Below are positions 52,589 through 63,300 of a DNA stretch of 64,000 nt, in pieces. The translations under genes were made by a program, and so were the position numbers. The notes beneath the pieces are model-generated. The model was not told where the DNA came from. It was given only the letters and a program-made list of their open reading frames with translations, and did not search any database. How positions within the stretch are numbered: position 1 is the stretch's first letter; each line of letters opens with the position of its first letter. Origin of the DNA: Anisus vortex (Eukaryota > Mollusca > Gastropoda > Planorbidae); contig OX421495.1 in NCBI GenBank assembly GCA_949126835.1, positions 24,775,233 to 24,839,232 on the forward strand. Reading direction: 5' to 3'.

Positions 52589-54640
52589 TTTTTTTTTAGG
52601 GTGTGGGGGTTCTAATATTGTTACTTAGGCCTATCTTAAAAGATTAAATGGGAAATCCTCGATGAATGTATTATCATAACTATTGGGATTAAACTCCGGT
52701 TTGGGGTGCTTGGAACGCTCCGTGGTATATATTTGAATTGTATTTATTTATGCAATCTGTTTATTTAAACAGAGCAAGAAAACAGGTTTACAAACGGATT
52801 GGAAAGTAAAAAATCAGGATGTGAACTAAGCCTTTGAGTTACCATAGAATTAAAGAATACACCAGCCAGTCAGACCTCGACCAGAATATCGCCTATCACC
52901 TGTTTGATGCCGATAAACAACAATTTGAATAGACATTACGTCTAAAGTATACCAAGCGAAAACATTGACTTGGTAAAAAAATACAATGAATAAGTGCAAG
53001 TGACATCACATGACATGTTAGTAAAACATTTTAGCAACTGATATGCGTACAAAATTCATCGTTCATAAATGCAATTGTACAACCACGATCACAAACATTG
53101 AGGAAGTGCCTCAAACCCATATCAACAATGATGTTATCAAGGGCTCATGGAACCAAAAAAAACAACGGTGTAACAATGTGTTTGTCACATTGTTTGTCAT
53201 TTGAAAAAAAAACACACCCGATTTAATAAAATAGTGTTTTAAATCAGCAAGAATTACTAAATCATCCAACCCTCCCCACCCCCCCCCCCCTTCTCATTTT
53301 TCAACTGAAAGCTTAAAATATCCTGAAATGCAAGTTACAGTTAACCAGCCAAAATAAAACTATTCTAGCTACTAGTATCTATGATTGTATCCGCCCACAC
53401 ATCAATCTTTCCGTTTTACGCCTTACTTTATGTCATGGCCGTCTTAATATGATAAGGGAACTAACTTTGATTTGCAGGAGGGAGGAACGACGATGGTAAC
53501 GTGTATGGCACAAGCCCAAGGGTTCGGCCCTATTGGAAAATTAATGACTCACCAGACACAACAAAACTATCTTTATGACGAAACATAAGCAAGTGGGGGG
53601 ATGGGGAGGATGCATTGCTTGATAAGTGTAAAGTCATAGAGCAACTTTATTACTCATCCTGAACCAATATGTGGCTGCCAATATCCTGATTAATTCTGCG
53701 GAGAACTTTACAAAATGAAATAAATATTTCAATAGTCCCTATGTGAACATCGGAAGTGAATTTGTCTTAAACATTAATGTTTTGGCTATAGTATAAACCC
53801 AACTCATAAAAAAAACACACAACTACAACAGCAACATAATTTATGATAAAGGTTGCATCAAGTTATTTACAATTTGAGATTCACCGTAAACAGATAAAAA
53901 TAAGAATAAATCACTCAGAGAAGTAGTGCAAGGTAAGTACCGTAAGCCCTCCCTTACCAAACACACACACACACAAAAGAAGATGTATCAAAAGAGACTC
54001 TCGTGTCTGGCAAGTTCAGTCCCACTTCGTGTAGCCTTGAATCATGTGAAGAAAACTTTAGAAAAGGGTGAATACATAATATGTTTCTATTCGCATATTA
54101 AAATAAATGATCCGCACCAAATTGAGCCCAGGTGTAATATGGGCAGAAATTTTTTTCTCTTCTTCTTTAGGCATTAATAAGTAGGGAAATAAAACACTAA
54201 TCGTTTTGATATTTTGGATTCGATCAAGAAAAATGCAATTTTCTAGCCATAGGTCTCTTTAATATATTATATAACAAATCCCTCTTAAAAGCACCGGAGA
54301 GCCAAGATTGTAATATTATAATGAACTAAACAAGACTGGAGGGCCAAGATTTATACTATTTTACTAAAACTCTCTTAACACACTGGAATACCAAGACCAT
54401 GGTCCAACTCCAGACTTGAGTGATAGTCTCACTGGTCTATAGAAATGTTATCAAAAGACCCACAACCAGGGCCAAACAAGAGAGAGGAAACAAATATAAA
54501 CAAACACACAAACATACGCAAATTAATGTGGGTTGGGCGGCATAATAAATTATCCGATATCCGACAATTAACACGTCTAACAAAGAATGTAGTTTTAAAA
54601 GTTGACAAGCACCAGGTAAAATTGAAAAAAAAAACAACCT
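52589..54640. other. non-coding stretch
   Basis: Nothing resembling a conserved exon was found on either strand. It includes a C12 run at about 53279-53290 and a short CA microsatellite near 53960. Confidence 0.5.
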
Positions 54641-54649
54641 TTAAAGTAA

Positions 54650-55206
54650 AATATAAAGTAAGTTTATTACTGTATGTTAAAGTAAGCTAGTGAAAGTTTA
54701 TTAAGTATCTTAAAGTAAGCTAATGTAAGTTTATTAAGTATCTTAAAGTAAACTAATGTAAGTTTAAGTATCTTAAAGTAAGCTAATGTAAGTTTATTAA
54801 GTATCTTAAAGTAAGCTAGTGAAAGTTTATTAAGTATCTTAAAGTAAGCTAATGTAAGTTTATTAAGTATCTTAAAGTAAGCTAATGTAAGTTTAAGTAT
54901 CTTAAAGTAAGCTAATGTAAGTTTATTAAGTATCTTAAAGTAAGCTAATGTAAGTTTATTAAGTATCTTAAAGTAAGCTAATGTAAGTTTATTAAGTATC
55001 TTAAAGTAAGCTAATGTAAGTTTATTAAGTATCTTAAAGTAAGCTAATGTAAGTTTAAGTATCTTAAAGTAAGCTAATGTAAGTTTATTAAGTATCTTAA
55101 AGTAAGCTAATGTAAGTTTAAGTATCTTAAAGTAAGCTAATGTAAGTTTATTAAGTATCTTAAAGTAAGCTAATGTAAGTTTATTAAGTATCTTAAAGTA
55201 AGCTAA
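54650..55206. repeat. 33/30-bp minisatellite (~17 copies)
   Basis: Tandem AAAGTAAGCTAATGTAAGTT..TTAAGTATCTT units of 33 bp are interspersed with 30-bp variants that lack one TTA. The three-base deletion keeps a minus-strand frame open as LAYFKILNKLT-type repeats (182 codons). The frame is a product of the repeat, not a protein gene. Confidence 0.93.
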
Positions 55207-55833
55207 AGCATGCATACTGTTGTATTAACTCGTGTTTAAAACTAAAACAATACATTCAGTAGTTGTTTGTGACAAAATGTGGGAGGAGCTACAGATGAGT
55301 CAAGCCAGTAGGAGTATGAGAAACACGTAGCCGTCGTTTTTTAAAGGTAGGCTACCTGTTACATCGGGGTTTATTTTAAGGACAGAATTTGGTTGAAAAT
55401 TGTAATAAATTACAAGTTAATGACGTTTTACTCTTGTTTTTTTTTCTGCCTTGAAATAAAACGATATGAAAAGGTCGATCATTCTTCACAGGTCTCAAAT
55501 TATAGTCTCAATGAACGAATAAATGATGTTTTCAAGATCGTGTTATGTTTGTGAAGAAGAAGATCTGTGGGGTCCACTGTAGCTTACCAATTTGTTTTTG
55601 TTGTTTGTTTTATTATTATATTAATACGGAGGGGGGGGGGGAGAGCTCCTTGCAGGCAATATTTTCCACAAATGATTTCGCAATGAAGGCACCCAGGGCC
55701 CGAGTTACTACCTCGCCGCTTGCTACTGAATATCCAGGTCTAACAGAAAGCTATTATTGCACGTAGAGACTACTTTAGTTTATATCAGCGATAACACACC
55801 CAGTTGCCTTACTGTCAACACAACGCGTGAATT

Positions 55834-56025
55834 CATCATCCATCCATCCCTATGACGCTACAGCCCATGTAGGCGTAGGGCTTTGGCCTGCTCCACCACC
55901 TCCTTCCATTCGGGCCTATCTCGGGACTTCCTTCGCAAAGCCCGCACACCAAGACTTTGTAGATCTGACTCTACAGCCTCGAGCCATTTTTGTCTTGGTC
56001 TGCCCCTAAGCCTCTTGGTCTCTGG
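55834..56025 (-). mobile_element. 192-bp 5'-truncated LINE insertion with 13-bp target duplication
   Basis: CAACGCGTGAATT occurs at 55821-55833 and again at 56026-56038. Between them, on the minus strand, is the last part of a LINE reverse transcriptase frame (RGRPRQKWLEAVESDL, then a stretch ending KALRLHGL), a short 3' UTR and a (GGAT)n tail at the left edge. It is severely 5' truncated, as expected of target-primed reverse transcription. The GRPR..W tail type is shared with RTE-like LINEs. Confidence 0.85.
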
Positions 56026-56038
56026 CAACGCGTGAATT

Positions 56039-58891
56039 ACACACAAAAAAAAACGAAGGGATTGCCAGTGCAATGTAATAATTATATTTATAAAAGAACT
56101 TGTCTGGTTTTTTTTTAAGTTTGACCTTTGACATTTGATCAGACAAGGAAGGCGTCAATAGAGTTAGAAAGAAAGCGTGTTTTATTAACAGTAGCTTCAA
56201 TATCTTTAAAATATTAGACAAATGTGCATGCAACTAACTTGAGAACTAAACAGTCGTGCTAGAAAGAATGCAAGTTATCTAAGAGCCAGAGGAACACCTC
56301 TTTGTTGTCGTTTACAAAGCTTCTTGCATAAACGTACCCACCAACAAACATCCTATATCACCAACCAAAAAAAGACAACTAAACAGTAAAGTAGGCCAAA
56401 CAGATAAGTTACATAACCGGTATATATATAGTGTGACTATTTCCGAACAGCCAAGTAAGAGCTAGTGTATCATGACACCCTTTCTAAAGGGCGAGGTCCT
56501 CGACAACAGGGATGACGCGTGACCCGCGTGAGGGAGATAAAGTGTACCGTTCATAGCGAGCCAAGGAATCGTCACAGCGTGAGTGTACTTGGGCAACGTC
56601 AAGAGAGGCCAACACTCAAGACCAGCCGAGTCACCAACCACACGATTCGGTTTTTTCCCCCAAAAATTGTATTATAAACTAAATTATCCCCCCTGAATTT
56701 TCTTTTAGGATACCTTTAATTAATAAATTTTCTATTACCTTCATTTTTATCACTAATATTGGTATTACTATTATTGTTCAATTTATTATTCACAAATGCT
56801 ATAATTTTCTTATGTTTTTGACTATGCCTTTATTGTACCTATGTACTATGTGGCTAATAAGTATTGTATTGTATTGTATTGTATTGTTGTGACAAGATAA
56901 GAAGAAGAAGAAACTGCACCGCTGGGGGTGGAAGAGGGGGGGGGGGGGTAATTATTTTTAAAAGTATACAATATTAACTCATACACTGTCCGCGTCAAAC
57001 TCGAATAATTAATGTTCATGCAGTTATGACACGTGTCTATAGCAACGGAATCGCCAAGAAAGTAATAATGACAAGAAAAAGAAAAAAAACAGCAAGTTAG
57101 CCCTTGTGTTGAAATGATTTCTAAATATAGCATCGACATGTTTGTCAGTAATGCAACATAATGACAAATGACTTTCGAAAACGGAAAATGTAAACGTCAA
57201 CACACAGTGACATTATATACACATTAATAAATGGGGAAGGGGGGCGCTTATGTTATACGTATAGACTTTAGTCAATGCGTAGACTAAATCAATATTGAAA
57301 TATAAAAGTGTACACGGGAGTTAAAGTATGTGAGGTGTCTACTGAAAGGAGCTTTGTAGAATCACGGAAGCAGGTGTAAACTGTTCCTAGTGTGAAGAGA
57401 ATAATGTGCTATACATAATTCACTGTAATCCAGAGACCCAATCCAGTGGCATAAACTAGACCAAAGGTGTGCAACCTTTTTTTATGTCATTGGACCTTAA
57501 AATGAATTCGATACAACAAGATAGGTCAAACATTCTGAAAGATGATGTTGCACCTGAAGTTTTTTGGGAGCCACAATGAAAAGGCATTCACCAGACTAGA
57601 ATCCCGCTTCACTTCGAGAGAATGCGAGCCGAGATTATTACTTTGGGGTTAGTTTAGTACGACTCTTTATACAAGACCTGTGCCCCGCCCATAGGTCTGT
57701 ACTACTGACTGCGATGTAACATATCCGGAAACGGGGGACCCAATGCGCCGAACCTCCAACCTTTGCTGCTTAGGTTATGCTTACTCTCATATATTAGCCA
57801 GACCTAGAAACGTTCGGCCTATTACACAAGACCGCCACTGCAATTATTTAAATAATTACTCAGAATAAAACATTTTCCATATGCCAGTCTTTGCTAATTT
57901 CAAAGAACAAACTATAGCCCAATACGATTATACTACAATTTAAAAATGGCTATACAACACAAACGCACAAGTTGTACATATTCCGCACAAGTTGTACAGA
58001 TTCCGCCACATTCCAATAAGTAGACTACTAATGAATGTCATCAACAGGGACAAATGACCCAATTCGAATAGCCACCCACAAAAATATCTAAACTCGTATA
58101 AAATATCTCAAGCAGCTAGAGCCAATACACTAAATGCCAAGTGACTATAATGACCAACATAACCATTAAGGCATTATGAGGATGTAAAGGGTATAGATTA
58201 CTTGCATACTGGCAACAAAATTAACAGTACTTAAATACTGAATCAGCAACAGTGGCACGTACAACTTGAATAAAAAATTATATTTATTTAAAAAAATATC
58301 TTTTTGGGTCCAAGCTGAACATGCAAGATCTAACACAAACTATATTCATATATCCACCTTTCAGAACTTTAAGGACCATTAAAATTGACTTTGAATAATA
58401 GTCATATTTTTGGGGGATTCAATTTGGGACTAAGCAATGAAGATTCCAGTGTAACTTGTAACAAGCAAATAAAAAATGAAATACAGTAGTTGAAATGTCC
58501 TTGCAGATCATTTTTGTTCACCCTTTAACTACATTTAACTATATTGCTGACTTTTAAATGTTATGTCTCCAATAGTTAAGTGTTTGAAACTCATTATATT
58601 AATGCAACGTCCTTGGTAACTAAAGTATCAAATGTATATTATATATTAGTTGTCAAGTGACTTTCTAGCCTACATATTTGTATATCTTGACTTAAGGCTT
58701 TAGGATGATTTACGGTATTTATAATATAAAGCCCACTGTCATTTTGTATTATTTCTGAAGCCATAACCTATTGAAAAGTAGGATTCATCTTAGCCAAACA
58801 ATGATTTACTTCAATATTTATTAGGTAAACAAAGTATGTAGACTATTTGATTTGGATAATTTTGAATCCATGTTTAATTTTTTAAGTATTG
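56039..58891. other. non-coding stretch with pentanucleotide repeat
   Basis: No convincing exon. An ATTGT pentanucleotide repeat at about 56863-56890 follows GTACCTATGTACTATGTGGC, which looks like the 3' tail of a further LINE on +. A G13 run lies at 56936-56948. The first coding exon of ITPK1 could lie here or further right but was not recognised. Confidence 0.5.
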
Positions 58892-60329
58892 TGTTACGAA
58901 ACGTAAATTCCCTACATTGTAATGTTAATAAACCAACTAAATCATTTAAGCGAATTGCGTTTAAACGATATAAATATTTCTCAGCTCAAAGTTTCCCCCG
59001 GGTTTTTCCTAACCTAATTTGAGCATTATTGTTTTTTATTAACCTCGATAAAAACATGAACTGTTCACGCGAGTACAGCATGTCAAGGTCGATCGGTCTC
59101 TCCTTATTTTGTTAGAGCATTATTGCTTGTTCTTAATAAAAAGTATCTGATCACGTAGTCAACATGCAGGCTTGATTAAAATATTCGTGTCACTAGACTG
59201 TCTGGTTTTTCCAACGATTGACCCGTAATATATTTCTACGCGATTCGACACTTTTAGTCAGTTCTTGGCTTGCATTCGATCTAGTAACATCAAATATACT
59301 CCGCTCTGAGTATCATTTCTATTTGATTTGTATTATGGAAAATTTATTATTCTACTATTAACTACAATGCTATATGTTCATTGAGGATATTCATTACTAA
59401 TTGGAATATGTGTATTTCTTGATTGTGTATATAATATTATTTGGATTCCTACTGGATTGATGTTGTAAATTAAACCAAATTTATCGTTGCTTTCTACACA
59501 ACTTGGTTAACGTCGATATTTCAAAGTTATATACATGTGTGTATGTGTAATATTTATTCAACTATATTAATAATCTACACTACCACTCGACATCGAGGTT
59601 CTTGCTGTATAATATGAGCCACATAAATAATTATACATGAAGCAAATCAACTGAAAACTCTAAAACTACGCTATGTGAATTGCCAGGGGATACTAAGAAC
59701 CACGGAATACTCTAGACAACTACAAATAAACTTCAGAATGATATAATAAGATCTTCACTAATACAAGGATACTCACACTAATAATAACAATACTATAACT
59801 ATTATTTTCATAAATTGAATGGGGGCTCTAGCCGTAATAACATTATAAATCATAATTATACTTGTGTGATATAAATAGAAGGTCTCATCCATAATTTATT
59901 ATGGTGAATAAATTGCCTTGTAATAAAATGGGTTTTGCTCGTCAGTGATTTACTAACAAACGTTTAGAGGATTTACTTCAACTTCAAGAATCGTTATACT
60001 ATTTACACAAACTATTTACAACTGCCGTAATACATACTCGTAACTTGGATGGATTGTGTTGGAAAATATGAACAATATACAATTTACTAAAGATTGTGAT
60101 AGAATTGAACATTGCTATTGAGAATCGGAAAACTTAACTATTCAGCCTGGAAAATTATCTGGTGTATTACCTTATCGAACAAAGTAACTCTAAGAAAGTA
60201 TTATTTTTATGACCTTGTTGCGACAAATCTGAACTGTGTGGTGTAGTGAATTATTCAAAGGACAGAAAGTAAGTTGGACACTTTTATTGTATTATTAACA
60301 AGATTTACAGTAACTTTTAATAATATAAA
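58892..60329 (+). other. probable 5' LTR and leader of the retroelement
   Basis: The gag-pol frame starting at 60330 must be preceded by an LTR. A candidate left edge is TGTTACGAAACG at 58892 (LTRs of Ty3/gypsy elements start TG), and AATAAA signals lie at about 59907 and 59923. The LTR right edge and primer-binding site are not clear: no convincing TGG-initiated tRNA complement was found. The 3' LTR is outside the window, so the repeat cannot be checked here. Confidence 0.3.
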
Positions 60330-63300
60330 ATGGAAGCCACAAATAATCTTACATTGGATCCAGAGATATTTGATCTAACCTCAGAACAGCTTAATAAAAT
60401 GTCAATGATACAATTAAAAGAATTGGCTAAATCATTGGGCATTTCTATCACAGAAACTAGGCCATCAAAAACTAAATTACTTCAAGAGGTAACTGAGTGT
60501 TTAAGAAAACAAGGTACACTAATTATTGAAGAAACTACTGCTAATGATAACATTAATGATGAATCAGATGATGAATTACCTTTTCCTATAAAACAAAGAG
60601 TAAAGCATACAACTGGTGACTTAAGTGAAGAATTGAAATTTAAACTTGAGATGAGGAAGATGGAGATAGAATTGGAAAGAGAAAACAAGAGAATTGAGTT
60701 AGAAATAGCAAGAGAGAAAATAGCAAGCCAAGAAAGAATTGAGCTAGCAAGGTCTCGTACGTCATATCATTCGAATGCAAGCTCTGAAGCAGATGCAGAA
60801 CTGTATAAGTTTAAGAAACATATTCCAGTTTTTGAAGATAATTCGGTGGAAGAGTTCTTCATGATTTTCGAGAGAAACGCTAGAGACTATCAATTTCCCG
60901 AGGGCAAGAAAGCTATACTCCTACGCTCAGCTCTGAACAAAGGAAAGGCACTTGATGTTGTATTAAGTCTTACTGAAGAGGAATTGTATGATTATGAACT
61001 GATCAAGAATAGAGTACTGCTAAGTTATGCATTAACACCTGAAAAATATAGAAAAGTGTTTCGTGAGTCTAAGAAAGAACAGGAACAATCCCATGTTGAT
61101 TTTCTAAGACAGAAAAAGAAATATTTTGAAAGATGGATTCGATCCAAAGGTGTAAACAAAGACTTTGATAAATTAGCTAATCTTATGCTAATGGAAGACT
61201 TTAACAATAGCATCAGAGGTGATGTAAGAATACATTTAGCAGACAAAGGTGTAGAACAAGTAGAAACAGCAGCAGTGATGGCAGACGAATATGTTATTAT
61301 CCATTCCAGCAATAAATTTACAACCGTTGATAAATCTAAATTCCAGAATCGAGATATGAAGGTAGAAAAGAAAACCATAAATCCAAATGAATCCTATCAA
61401 TCAAAGAGACATCAGCAGAGCAATGAAGGTCCAACTAATTCCAAGCCAACCTGTAGCCATTGTAAACGAATTGGACATACTAAGGAAAAGTGCTGGATAT
61501 TGAATGGGAACCCGAATAAAAAGAATGTTGTCTTATCGTATGTAGCAATGCCAAAACAAAGAACTCATGTAAATGTAAAGAAGGATATTAGAACTCAAAC
61601 AGAGATACCTAGTGCTAATGCAGATAACCTGACAAAACACACGTATCTAGGAAACTTGAAACCAGAAATAGTTCCTGAAATAGAGACAATGGTTTTCAAT
61701 AATTCTAATTCTAATCTGAGCTCCAAGGAGTCTATATCAGATAGAACCACCATGAGTACTAAACATACCTCTTACAAAAATAACTTGGATACAGATCTCA
61801 TCGATACTGAGATACCAAGCAATTGTTTACCATTCATTGAAGAAGGTACCGTGTCATCCATAATAAATGGTGTCACTAGTGAAAAGAACATCAGGTTACT
61901 CCGTGATACAGGGGCTGAGGTTTCACTACTTTTAGAGAATACTGTTCCTACGTCACAATCGACATATACAGGACAGGATCTTACTATTCAAGGTGTATCA
62001 AGGAAAAATGTACAAGTTCCTTTGCATCAAATACAGCTGAAGAGTGCGTACTTCACTGGAAATGTAGTTGTGGGTGTGTACAAATCACTTCCGTTTAAAG
62101 GCGTTTCTTTAATACTGGGAAATGATATTGCTGGAGATGTGGTGCATTCCATATCCAAGAAAAAACAATACCTCAATAAAAGTGAGAGCTTTATCAAACC
62201 TATATGCATCGTCACGAGAGGTATGGCCCAACAACAAAAGTCTGTCGAAACCATGTCAAAGTCAAAAATAGAACCAGAAATTGACCTACAGGCAACTTTC
62301 CTGGCTGACATCTTGAGTGGTCCCTCAGTCAAGACTACTGAAAGTAATTTGTCACCTCGACAATTACTCCTATTAGAACAGAATAGAGATTCAGGAATTA
62401 AACACCTGAAGAAAAAGGTGATAACTGAACAGGAGGCAGAAATTAAAGGAAATGGATTTTTTCTGAAGGAGGGAATATTAATGCAAAAATGGAGAGATGT
62501 GAAATGTGATAATGACAATTGCAGAGAAGGAAGTCAGATTGTGGTACCAGCCATATATCGTAATGACATCTTACACATGGCTCATGACACGCCATATGCT
62601 GGTCATCTAGGAGTGAACAAGACTTACCGTCGAATTCTTCCGTACTTCTATTGGCCTGGACTACATCGTGACGTCACAAAATACTGCAAGTCATGCAATA
62701 CATGCCAGATAGTTGGTAAACCTAACCAGACTATACCGGTAGCACCTCTAAAGCCAATACCCGCCTTTGCAGAACCATTTAGCCACTTGCTAATAGACTG
62801 TGTAGGTCCTTTGCCTAAAACAAAGACAGGACACCAGTACTTATTCACTATAATGTGCACTGCCACGAGATACCCTGAAGCTATTCCGCTACGCACCATT
62901 AACGCAGATAAGATATCTGACGCACTGATTGCATTTTGTTCAAGATACGGTCTTCCAAAGACTATACAGTCAGACCAAGGATCTAACTTTACATCAAAGC
63001 TGTTTAACCAGGTCTTAAAGAAACTAGGCATCCAACATGCAACTTCAACTGCGTACCATCCGCAAAGCCAAGGTGCCCTAGAAAGATATCATCAGACTCT
63101 GAAAACCATGCTCCGCACATACTGTTTTGAGAACACTGAAGACTGGGATCGCGGTATTCCATTCGCTCTTTTCGCGACTAGAGAAACTGTGCAGGAATCT
63201 CTTGGATTCAGTCCGTTCGAGTTAGTGTTTGGACATTCAGTTCGAGGACCTCTAAAACTGTTGCAGGAAACCTTGTTAAATTCTGATGAAGAGACTGGAC

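Noticed and set aside
54667..55215. 182-codon LAYFKILNK-type repeat protein
   Set aside because: It is a translation of the 33/30-bp minisatellite.
55501..58000. Candidate first exon for ITPK1
   Set aside because: I searched the minus strand for the conserved N-terminal VGYWLSEKK-type segment followed by a phase-0 donor and found none that I could defend.
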